Source: Gammaproteobacteria bacterium (lineage in GTDB: Bacteria > Pseudomonadota > Gammaproteobacteria > UWMA-0217). From it: DNA of 8,495 bases. Shown here in pieces: positions 1 to 7,057 of the stretch. The stretch is from positions 1-8,495 of the forward strand of contig JALVPS010000480.1 in assembly GCA_027031685.1 (NCBI GenBank). Direction: 5' to 3'. The first letter of the stretch is position 1. Each line of letters starts with the position of its first letter. The notes under the pieces were generated by a model. That model saw nothing but the letters and a program-made list of their open reading frames with translations, ran no database searches and was not told the origin of the DNA. Made by a program: the position numbers and the translations under genes.

Positions 1-48
1 CCTTGCGGCGCGCCTGGCGCAGCTCGTCGAAACGGCTCGCGATGCGGC

Positions 49-52
<4 letters not shown>
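1..52 (-). CDS. trpA: Tryptophan synthase alpha subunit, N-terminal fragment (runs off the window)
   Basis: Only the first 17 codons are present, reading MSRIASRFDELRQARRK. This resembles TrpA N-termini of the MSR-x-x-x-RF-x-x-L type that precede the first beta strand. The ATG at 52-50 overlaps the trpB stop codon in an ATGA arrangement. A strong ribosome binding site, GGAGGG (plus-strand positions 62-67), lies inside the end of trpB, 9 nt before the ATG. TrpA cleaves indole-3-glycerol phosphate and passes indole to TrpB through the alpha2-beta2 complex, and trpA directly after trpB is the usual arrangement. The catalytic residues lie outside the window, so the identification rests on the short N-terminus and on context. 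Confidence 0.85.
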
Positions 53-1258
<1,206 letters not shown>

Positions 1259-1278
<20 letters not shown>

Positions 1279-1891
1279 GTCGTACCTCGTTCATCAAGCG
1301 TTCGATCAGGGCGGCATCCTTGATGCCGGGGGCCGACTCCACGCCGCTGCTGAGGTCGATGCCCCAGGGGCGCACGGTGGCGATGGCCTCGGCCACGTTG
1401 TCCGGGTTCAGCCCGCCGGCCAGCAGCCAGGGGCGCGGCAGGACCAGCCCGCGCAGGGTGGACCAGTCCATGGTGCGGCCGGTGCCGCCCGCGGCGCCCG
1501 GCGCGTGGCTGTCGAGCAGGAAGGCGGCCGCGTCGGGGTAGGCGGCGGCGTAGGCGGCCGCGTCGGTGCCCCCGGCCAGGCCCACGGCCTTGATGTAGGG
1601 CAGGCCGAAGGTGCCGCAGTCGGCCGGGCACTCGTCGCCGTGGAACTGCAGCAGGGTGAGCGGCACCTCGGCCAGCACGGCCTCGATGGTCTCGCGGCGG
1701 GCATCCAGGAACAGTCCCACGGCGGCCACGAAGGGCGGCAGCGCGGCGACGATCTCGCGCGCCCGGGCGGCGTCCACGTAACGGGGGCTGCGCGGGTGGA
1801 ACACCAGCCCGATGGCATCGGCCCCGCAGCGGGCCGCCGTCTCGGCGTCCTCGGGCCGGGTGATGCCGCAGATCTTGACTCGGGTTCGCAT
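1259..1891 (-). CDS. trpF: Phosphoribosylanthranilate isomerase
   Basis: TIM-barrel enzyme that converts N-(5-phosphoribosyl)anthranilate to the carboxyphenylamino-deoxyribulose phosphate in tryptophan synthesis. This is a single-domain TrpF of 210 residues, not fused to TrpC as in E. coli. Visible motifs: VKICGIT near the start with C8, matching the general-base cysteine; FLLDS with D127, matching the general-acid aspartate; LAGGLNPDN at 157-165; and the phosphate-binding DLSSGVES-x-PGIKD at 179-192. I chose ATG at 1891, which puts M-R-T-R directly before the conserved VKICG. An in-frame GTG two codons upstream (1897) is an alternative. The ribosome binding site is weak (GGCGGTG just upstream). 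The gene follows truA after 46 bp, and its 3' end overlaps trpB. The C-terminal DCQP tail is encoded in the overlap. Confidence 0.97.
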
Positions 1892-1909
1892 CGTCACCGC
1901 CGGTTCAAA

Positions 1910-1932
1910 GCGCGAATGGTAACAAATCGCGC
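1910..1932. repeat. Short inverted repeat in the truA-trpF gap
   Basis: The arms GCGCGA (1910-1915) and TCGCGC (1927-1932) are perfectly complementary over 6 bp around an 11-nt loop, and the repeat sits wholly within the 46-bp gap between truA and trpF. On the minus (transcribed) strand it is followed by only TTT, so it is a poor intrinsic terminator. It could be a weak mRNA hairpin upstream of trpF or a chance event in GC-rich DNA. No promoter with acceptable -35 and -10 hexamers was recognised in this gap. Confidence 0.35.
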
Positions 1933-1937
1933 CCCGC

Positions 1938-2717
1938 TCAGCCGTAGCGCACCGGTGGCGGCGGCTCGGGCAGGCCGAAGCGGGCCGGGTAGCGCACCCC
2001 CACCAGGTACAGGCCGTGCGGCGGGGCGGTCACGCCGCCCTGGCGACGGTCGCGCAGGGCCAGCAGCTCGCCGGCCCAGCCCACCGGCCGCTCGCCCTTG
2101 CCGATGGCGATGAGCACGCCGGCGATGTTGCGCACCATGTGGTGCAGGAAGGCGTTGGCGGTCACGTCCAGGTACAGGCACTCGCCGTCGCGGGTGACGG
2201 CGATGGACTCGATGCAGCGCCGCGGGTGGCGCGCCTGGCAGCCCAGGGCGCGGTAGGTGCTGAAGTCGTGCTCGCCGCGCAGGGCCTGGGCGGCCTCGTG
2301 CATGCGGGCCGCGTCCAGCGGCCGGTGCACCCAGGTGACGCGCCGCGCCAGCAGGGCCGGCCGCGTCGGGCGGTTGAGGATCACGTAGCGGTAGCTGCGC
2401 GCCGTGGCCGCGTAGCGGGCGTGGAAGTCGTTCGCCACGTGGCGCGCCCAGCGCAGGGCCACGTCGGGCGGCAGGTGACTGTTCACACCCAGCAGCCAGG
2501 CCCGGTCGGGGCGCTCGGCCGCGGTCTCGAAATGCACCACCTGCGTCTGGGCGTGCACACCGGTGTCGGTGCGGCCGGCGCACACCACGCCCACCGGCGC
2601 GGCGGCCACCCGCGCCACGGCGGCCTCCAGTACCGCCTGCACGGAGGGAGCGTGGGGCTGTTTCTGCCAGCCGTGATAGCGGCTGCCATCGTACTCGACG
2701 CCGAGGGCGATCTTCAT
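1938..2717 (-). CDS. truA: tRNA pseudouridine(38-40) synthase
   Basis: Isomerises uridine to pseudouridine at positions 38-40 of the tRNA anticodon arm, as a cytosolic dimer. The 259 residues are near the family norm (E. coli about 270). Visible motifs: the N-terminal KIALGVEYDGSRYHGWQKQ; CAGRTDTGVHA at 47-56 with D51 as the catalytic aspartate; ARSYRY around 106-111 with the conserved tyrosine Y109; FLHHMVRNIAG at 190-200; and APPHGLYL at 231-238. The start is ATG at 2717, because the conserved domain begins right there. The open frame extends upstream into the end of fimV (to 2849), but that stretch is unlike TruA and is a shadow of fimV. No clear Shine-Dalgarno sequence is seen upstream of this ATG. 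A strong hairpin lies 25 nt before the start. The truA-trpF adjacency is common in gammaproteobacteria. Confidence 0.97.
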   Translation of the reverse strand: MKIALGVEYDGSRYHGWQKQPHAPSVQAVLEAAVARVAAAPVGVVCAGRTDTGVHAQTQVVHFETAAERPDRAWLLGVNSHLPPDVALRWARHVANDFHARYAATARSYRYVILNRPTRPALLARRVTWVHRPLDAARMHEAAQALRGEHDFSTYRALGCQARHPRRCIESIAVTRDGECLYLDVTANAFLHHMVRNIAGVLIAIGKGERPVGWAGELLALRDRRQGGVTAPPHGLYLVGVRYPARFGLPEPPPPVRYG

Positions 2718-2742
2718 GCGGGCTGCGGTTGGCGGAAACGAC

Positions 2743-2769
2743 GGGGGCCAGGCGCGACGCCTGGCCCCC
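2743..2769 (-). terminator. Perfect 12-bp GC hairpin between fimV and truA (candidate weak terminator or processing element)
   Basis: The left arm GGGGGCCAGGCG (2743-2754) and right arm CGCCTGGCCCCC (2758-2769) pair perfectly around a 3-nt loop. On the minus strand, which carries the surrounding genes, the stem is followed by GTCGTTTCC, a poor U-tract. It could therefore be an inefficient terminator for fimV that lets some transcription reach truA, or an RNA-stabilising or RNase-blocking hairpin. On the plus strand there is no T-run after it. The stem itself is certain from the sequence; its function is inferred. Confidence 0.6.
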
Positions 2770-2776
2770 CACGGGT

Positions 2777-2790
2777 CACACGGTGGTGTG
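2777..2790 (-). repeat. Small hairpin just after the fimV stop codon
   Basis: CACAC (2777-2781) and GTGTG (2786-2790) form a 5-bp perfect inverted repeat with a 4-nt loop, starting 3 nt beyond the fimV stop codon in the direction of transcription. It sits 7 nt before the much stronger 12-bp hairpin, so the 76-nt gap is largely made of two tandem stem-loops. Alone it would be unremarkable. Together they suggest a structured 3' end on the fimV mRNA. Confidence 0.4.
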
Positions 2791-2793
2791 CGT

Positions 2794-5700
2794 TCAGCCG
2801 AGCTGGTCGAGCAGCTCCTGCGCCTCCTGCTTCTGCTCGTCGTTGCCATTGGCGACGACCTCCTCCAGGGCCTCGCGCGCCCCTTCGTCGTCGCCCATAT
2901 CCATATACGCCTTGGCCAGGTCCAGCTTGGTGGCCATCTCGTCGGCGCCCGTGGTCATGCTGGTCAGCTCGTTGTCCACGTCGGCCAGAGTCAGCTCGCT
3001 CCCCTCCACGGAGAACTCGCCACCCAGATCGGGCGCGTTGTCGCGCAGCGAGGCCAGATCCTCGTCCTCGTTGGTGTCGATCTGCAGCGACTTGCTGAGC
3101 TCGTCCAGATCCGGCAGGCGGAATTCGCCGGCCAGATCCTTTTCGATCTCCACGCCGGCATCCTCTTCCTCGTCCACCGACGAGAGCGACACGGTCTCCG
3201 GCGCGGCGCCACCCAGCGACTGGTCGAGCGCACCGCCGGTGAGCGAGGCATCCAGATCGAAGCCGGTATCGGCCGGCTGATCCGGCACGCTCTGCACGGC
3301 GCTGGCGGCCAGGGCATCCAGATCGGCGCCGGAGAACATGTCGTTGTCGGGCGCCAGCTCCTTGCCCATGGCGGCCACCTTCTGCCAGGCCTCGGGGTCC
3401 TTGGCCGACAGCTCGTCCTTCACCTCGCCGGCCAGGCGAGCGAAGGCATCGCTGTCCTTCGCGCCGTGATAGGCCTCCAGCAGCTTGACCTTGTAGTCGG
3501 TGCGGTCCGGGTGTTCCTCGACGGCCCCCTTGAGCAGCTTCACCGCCTGCTCGTACAGGCCATAGGCCAGGTAGACGTTGGCCTCGGACAGCACCTCGTC
3601 CTCCTCGCCCGGTTGCAGCTCGGCAATGGAGGCGCTGGTGGTGGCCGGACCGGCCTCCTCTTCCGACACCTGCAGATCGTCCATGTCCAGCACGATGGTC
3701 TGGGTCTTCTCCTCGCCCTCGCCCTCCGCCTCGGCGACCGGCACCTCGGTGGCCTCGGCCTCGACGAACGTCTCCTCGGCAGGCGGCTCGGTCAGCTGTG
3801 TCTCGCCCGGACCGACCTCCGGCTCACCCTCGCCCGTGAAGGCCTGGGTGCCCCCGTCCTCCCCGGCCGGCGCGGGCGCCGGCTCCGGCTCCGACTTCTT
3901 GCGGCGGAACACCAGCCAGGCCAGCGCGGCCAGCAGCAGGGCGCCAAGGCCGGCCCCCATGAGCAGGTTGGGGTTCTTGCGCAGATCCTCGCCCAGGCTG
4001 GGCGCGGCCTCTTTTTCCGCAGTCTGCTCCGGTTCGGCCTGGGCGAGCTGGGTGGGTTCCTCTCCAACCGTGGCGGGCTCCTCCGGCTGCGCCTCGGGCT
4101 GGGCGGCCTCCTCGCCGGCCAGCCCACCTGCCTCCTCGGCCGGCTGCCCGGGCTGTTCGGGCTGCCCGGCGGCGGCCGTGGCCTCCTCGCCACCGGCCGC
4201 GGCGGCCGCCTCGCCGCCCTCGCCTTCGCCAGGCTGCCGGGTCAGCTCGGCGCCGCCCAGTTTCTGTTGCAGCTCGGCCAGCTGGGCATCCTTGAGCTGG
4301 ATGAGGCGGTCCTTGGCCTGCAGGAGGGCTTCCAGTTCCGCCACGCGCGATTTGAGCTCCTTGTTTTCCTGCAGGGCTGACTCCAGCTGCTCGCGCAGCA
4401 GCGCCACCTCCTTCTCGTCCCCGGCGCCGGCCTTCTCGGTGCCGGCCTTCGCCGTGCCCTGGGCGGCACCGCCCTTCTCCCCACCTTCCGGCGCAAGGAT
4501 CTCCAGCCCGGCCGTGGACTTCTCTTCCTTGCCCGCCGTGGCGCCGGCACCCGCCTTCCCCGGGGCCTCGGCCTGCTCGGCGACCTTCTGCTGCGGCACC
4601 GGCGCCTCCGCCAGCTTGCTGCGGTACTGGCGCCACAGGGCATTCTGCCGGGCCACCTCCTGGCGGGCCTCACGCGGGTCGATGGCGGCCACCGTCTGCT
4701 CGTCGGGCACGCGCAGCACGTAGCCGGCCTTGAGCAGGTTCATGTTGCGGTTGATGAAGGCGCGCGGGTTCTGGCGCAGAAAGCCGACCATGACCTGGTC
4801 GATCTTGGCGCCCAGCGACGGACTGTAGCGCTTGGCGATGGAGAACAGGGTGTCGCCACGCTGCACCACGTAGGTGTCGCCCGGCGCGGCCGGGGCCGGG
4901 GCCGCCTCCTCGACGACGGTCTCTTCTACCGCCGGTATGGCCTCTTCCTCCACCGGATAGGTCTCGGCCAGTGGCAACTCATCCAGTTTGCTGCCCTCCA
5001 GGTCGAAGGGCTCGACCTGCTCGGTCACCACCTCGCCCCCGCCGACCGGATAGGTCTCCACGTCTCCCTGGGCCACGGTCCCGGCCGGCGCGGGGGCCTG
5101 GTCCACGAAGGGGGGCAGCCCCTCGCCGATGTCCTTGGCCAGCACATCCACCGCCACTTCCTTCACCTCGGCCACCGGCAGGCCCTGCTTTTCGACCACA
5201 TTTTCCTCGACCGCCACCTCGACGGGGGCCACGGGCTCGGCCTCCACCGGGTGGGTCTCGGTCAGCGGAATACCCTCCACGGTCTTGGTCTCGGCGGCGG
5301 CCACGGCGGCCTCCGGTTCGGCAGCGGCGGCACCACTCACGAATGGCGGCTGACCCTCGCCGGGGGCCTGGGTGGCGCTGGCCTGCTCCGCCATCTTCGT
5401 GGCCGGGGTCGATACGGTCGGAGCCTGTGCCACACCGGCGGCCGGCTCACCCAGCACGGGCGGGTCGAGCAGCACGGTGTATTCGCGCAGCAGCTTGCCC
5501 TTGGGCCAGTCCACTTCGATGACGAAGTTGATGAACGGCTCCTGGATGGGCTCGGTGGAGGTGACCTTGATCACCGGCACCCCGTTCTCCACGACGGGCG
5601 TGAAGCGGAGCTTGTCCAGCACGCTGGTGCGCGAGATGCCCACCTGCTCGAACACCGACTCGGGCGCCAGGCGCACGGTCACGTTCTCGAGCTCGGAGGG

Positions 5701-5841
5701 CGCGGTGGAGACCAGCTCGATCTCCGCGTCCAACGGCTGGTTCAACGCGGAATTGGTGGAGATCTCCCCCAACCCTAATGCGTAGCTCAAGGTAGGAGCC
5801 AACAGTCCCGATATTGCCAAGCCCAATTTCAGTCTACGCAC
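2794..5841 (-). CDS. fimV: FimV/HubP-type LysM and TPR inner-membrane protein (pole organiser, type IV pilus assembly)
   Basis: Members of this family bind peptidoglycan and help assemble the type IV pilus secretin, organise the cell pole and support cAMP signalling in Pseudomonas, Vibrio and relatives. The 1015 residues (numbered from the GTG) comprise: a signal peptide with probable cleavage after SYA at 19-21, followed by the hallmark LGLGEI; the FimV N-terminal domain to about 130; an acidic Pro/Glu/Val linker with repeats (about 160-315); a LysM domain at about 323-380 (YVVQRGDTLFSIAKRY); a coiled coil at about 477-530; an Ala/Glu/Gly/Gln-rich linker; a transmembrane helix at about 626-645, followed by FRRKK; and an acidic cytoplasmic tail with a TPR-like segment at about 748-800 and the conserved FimV C-terminus (TKLDLAKAYMDMGD). 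I chose GTG 5841 because AAGGGG lies 8 nt upstream. TTG at 5847 would leave only 2 nt. The domain order makes the family call secure; whether this organism makes pili cannot be seen here. Confidence 0.95.
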   Translation of the reverse strand: MRRLKLGLAISGLLAPTLSYALGLGEISTNSALNQPLDAEIELVSTAPSELENVTVRLAPESVFEQVGISRTSVLDKLRFTPVVENGVPVIKVTSTEPIQEPFINFVIEVDWPKGKLLREYTVLLDPPVLGEPAAGVAQAPTVSTPATKMAEQASATQAPGEGQPPFVSGAAAAEPEAAVAAAETKTVEGIPLTETHPVEAEPVAPVEVAVEENVVEKQGLPVAEVKEVAVDVLAKDIGEGLPPFVDQAPAPAGTVAQGDVETYPVGGGEVVTEQVEPFDLEGSKLDELPLAETYPVEEEAIPAVEETVVEEAAPAPAAPGDTYVVQRGDTLFSIAKRYSPSLGAKIDQVMVGFLRQNPRAFINRNMNLLKAGYVLRVPDEQTVAAIDPREARQEVARQNALWRQYRSKLAEAPVPQQKVAEQAEAPGKAGAGATAGKEEKSTAGLEILAPEGGEKGGAAQGTAKAGTEKAGAGDEKEVALLREQLESALQENKELKSRVAELEALLQAKDRLIQLKDAQLAELQQKLGGAELTRQPGEGEGGEAAAAAGGEEATAAAGQPEQPGQPAEEAGGLAGEEAAQPEAQPEEPATVGEEPTQLAQAEPEQTAEKEAAPSLGEDLRKNPNLLMGAGLGALLLAALAWLVFRRKKSEPEPAPAPAGEDGGTQAFTGEGEPEVGPGETQLTEPPAEETFVEAEATEVPVAEAEGEGEEKTQTIVLDMDDLQVSEEEAGPATTSASIAELQPGEEDEVLSEANVYLAYGLYEQAVKLLKGAVEEHPDRTDYKVKLLEAYHGAKDSDAFARLAGEVKDELSAKDPEAWQKVAAMGKELAPDNDMFSGADLDALAASAVQSVPDQPADTGFDLDASLTGGALDQSLGGAAPETVSLSSVDEEEDAGVEIEKDLAGEFRLPDLDELSKSLQIDTNEDEDLASLRDNAPDLGGEFSVEGSELTLADVDNELTSMTTGADEMATKLDLAKAYMDMGDDEGAREALEEVVANGNDEQKQEAQELLDQLG
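4897..5361 (-). repeat. Degenerate repeats in the FimV periplasmic linker
   Basis: Two short motifs recur in the translated linker between the FimV N-terminal domain and LysM. GEG-[QL]-PPFV occurs twice (encoded near 5338-5361 and 5104-5127). A PL-x-ET-[HY]-PVE-x-E motif occurs as PLTETHPVEAE and PLAETYPVEEE, with a partial copy VETYPV between them. Each is followed by Val/Glu/Pro-rich sequence. The copies are too diverged to be a recent DNA-level tandem duplication. They suggest an old internal expansion of a flexible acidic spacer across the periplasm. Confidence 0.55.
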
Positions 5842-5849
5842 GTTCAAAT

Positions 5850-5855
5850 CCCCTT
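5850..5855 (-). promoter_or_regulatory. fimV ribosome binding site that decides the start codon
   Basis: On the minus strand AAGGGG lies 8 nt before GTG at 5841 and only 2 nt before TTG at 5847. The spacing strongly favours the GTG, which trims two residues from the longest open frame and leaves MRRLKLGLAISG as a normal signal-peptide n-region and start of the hydrophobic core. Confidence 0.7.
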
Positions 5856-5875
5856 GACGTTGTGTGATTGCTACC

Positions 5876-5924
5876 TTGCATCCGCCTCATGCCAAACGAT
5901 TCTCTGGGACCTCATGACATGCAA
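5876..5924. repeat. Inverted and direct repeats in the fimV leader
   Basis: TTGCAT (5876-5881) and ATGCAA (5919-5924) form a perfect 6-bp inverted repeat. Between them CCTCATG occurs twice as a direct repeat, at 5885-5891 and 5910-5916, exactly 25 bp apart. All of this lies in the predicted untranslated leader of fimV, upstream of the ribosome binding site. It could be a regulator-binding arrangement or the base of a leader stem-loop. The repeats are visible, but any role is speculative, and 6-7 bp repeats can arise by chance. Confidence 0.3.
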
Positions 5925-5966
5925 CCAAATGCACTTTTCGCGATTCAACTCGAAGTATATGGCCTA

Positions 5967-5995
5967 ACTATAGGTTACAGATAGTCTTTTTGCAA
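5967..5995 (-). promoter_or_regulatory. Candidate sigma70-type promoter for fimV
   Basis: On the minus strand, TTGCAA (5990-5995, 4 of 6 matches to TTGACA) and TATAGT (5967-5972, 5 of 6 matches to TATAAT) are separated by exactly 17 bp. The -35 element and most of the spacer lie over the last codons and stop of asd; the -10 lies just past the stop. Transcription would begin near 5960 and give a leader of about 120 nt before GTG 5841. This gap is conspicuously AT-rich against a very GC-rich background. A second -10-like hexamer, TATACT, lies at 5954-5959 but lacks a good -35 partner. Confidence 0.5.
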
Positions 5996-6997
5996 AATCT
6001 GCGCGATCTGCACGCTGTTGAGCGCGGCCCCCTTGCGCACATTGTCGGCCACCACCCACAGGTTCAGACCCCGCGGGTGGGAGATGTCCTCGCGGATGCG
6101 GCCCACCCAGGTGGGGTCACGGCCGGCCGCTTCGGTCACGGCGGTGGGGTAGCCTCCGTCGCGGCGCTCGTCCAACACGCGCACCCCCGGGGCATTCTCC
6201 AGCAGGGCGCGTGCCTGCTCGGCGGTGATCTTGTCGCGCGTCTCGATGTGCACCGCCTCGGAATGGCCGTAGAACACGGGCACGCGCACCGCGGTGGGGT
6301 TCACCTGGATCTCGTCGTCCTCCAGGATCTTGCGCGTCTCCCATACCATCTTCATCTCTTCCTTGGTGTAGCCGTTGTCGAGGAACACGTCGATGTGCGG
6401 CAGGCAGTTGAAGGCGATCTGCCTGGGATAGACCTTGCACTCGATGGGCTTGCCGTTGAGCAGCTGCGCGGTCTGCACGGACAGCTCCTCGATGGCCTCC
6501 TTGCCGGTGCCGGACACGGCCTGGTAGGTGGCCACGTTGATGCGCTCGATGCCCACGGCATCGTAGATGGGCTTGAGCGCCACCAGCATCTGGATGGTGG
6601 AGCAGTTGGGGTTGGCGATGATGCCCCGGTTGCGGTAGTCGGCGATGGCGTGCGGATTCACTTCCGGCACCACCAGCGGAATGTCGTCGTCGTAGCGGAA
6701 CTGGGAGGTGTTGTCGATCACCACGCAGCCGGCGGCGGCCGCCTTGGGCGCGTATTCGGCGGAGATCTTGGCCCCGGCCGAGAACAGGCCGATCTGCACC
6801 CTGGAGAAGTCGAACCCGGCCAGGTCCTGCACCTTGAGATAGCGGTCGCCGAAGGGCACCCGCTTGCCCACCGAGCGGGCGCTGGCCAGGGCATACACCT
6901 CGCCCACGGGGAAGTCCTGCTCGGCCAGGATCTCCAGCATGGTCTCGCCCACCGCCCCGGTGGCGCCGACCACGGCCACATCGAATTGCTTGCTCAT
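5975..6997 (-). CDS. asd: Aspartate-semialdehyde dehydrogenase
   Basis: NADPH-dependent enzyme that reduces L-aspartyl-4-phosphate to aspartate 4-semialdehyde, the common precursor of lysine/diaminopimelate, threonine and methionine. The 340 residues match the shorter Asd class rather than the E. coli type of about 367. Visible motifs: the nucleotide-binding GATGAVGETML at 11-21; SARSVG at 39-44; ANPNCSTIQM with the catalytic cysteine C132; QAVSGTGKEAIEEL around 159-172; and RVPVFYGHSEAVHIE with H245 as the acid/base histidine. The start is ATG at 6997, which fits the conserved N-terminus; only a weak CGGA precedes it. It lies 60 bp after leuB. Unlike Pseudomonas, no second asd-like gene follows before fimV. 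Confidence 0.97.
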   Translation of the reverse strand: MSKQFDVAVVGATGAVGETMLEILAEQDFPVGEVYALASARSVGKRVPFGDRYLKVQDLAGFDFSRVQIGLFSAGAKISAEYAPKAAAAGCVVIDNTSQFRYDDDIPLVVPEVNPHAIADYRNRGIIANPNCSTIQMLVALKPIYDAVGIERINVATYQAVSGTGKEAIEELSVQTAQLLNGKPIECKVYPRQIAFNCLPHIDVFLDNGYTKEEMKMVWETRKILEDDEIQVNPTAVRVPVFYGHSEAVHIETRDKITAEQARALLENAPGVRVLDERRDGGYPTAVTEAAGRDPTWVGRIREDISHPRGLNLWVVADNVRKGAALNSVQIAQILQKDYL

Positions 6998-7010
6998 GAC
7001 GCGTCCGATT

Positions 7011-7047
7011 CCAAAAACTGTAAAAAGTGGTTACACCGCCTCGGCGG
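7011..7047 (-). other. Structured T-rich leuB-asd gap (possible weak terminator)
   Basis: The 60-bp gap between leuB and asd holds, in the transcribed direction, a near-palindrome CCGCC-GA-GGCGG (7036-7047) and then TGTAA/TTACA arms (7019-7023 and 7031-7035, 7-nt loop). A run of five Ts (TTTTT, plus-strand 7012-7016) follows 2 nt past the second arm. A short stem followed by a U-tract resembles a weak intrinsic terminator after leuB, but the 5-bp stem is AT-rich and unlikely to be efficient. I could not recognise a convincing asd promoter here. Confidence 0.3.
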
Positions 7048-7057
7048 GCCGCAACGA

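Noticed and set aside
2718..2849. 44-residue N-terminal extension of truA reaching into fimV
   Set aside because: The conserved TruA domain begins at the ATG at 2717. The extension is Arg/Ser/Pro-rich, overlaps the fimV end and has no similarity to TruA.
2716..4380. 554-codon plus-strand open frame opposite fimV
   Set aside because: It is antisense to the well-supported FimV C-terminal half. Its Leu/Gly/Arg-rich low-complexity translation mirrors the Glu/Ala-rich codons of fimV.
3600..4560. Low-complexity Ala/Glu/Gly/Pro-rich coding stretch as a possible insertion or foreign segment
   Set aside because: It is in frame, contains the expected coiled coil and transmembrane helix, and such acidic linkers are normal in FimV proteins. 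No inverted-repeat ends or target duplications are seen.
5954..5959. TATACT as the main fimV -10 element
   Set aside because: The hexamer is good, but the sequence 17 bp upstream (ATCTGT) is a poor -35. The TTGCAA-17-TATAGT pair is better overall.
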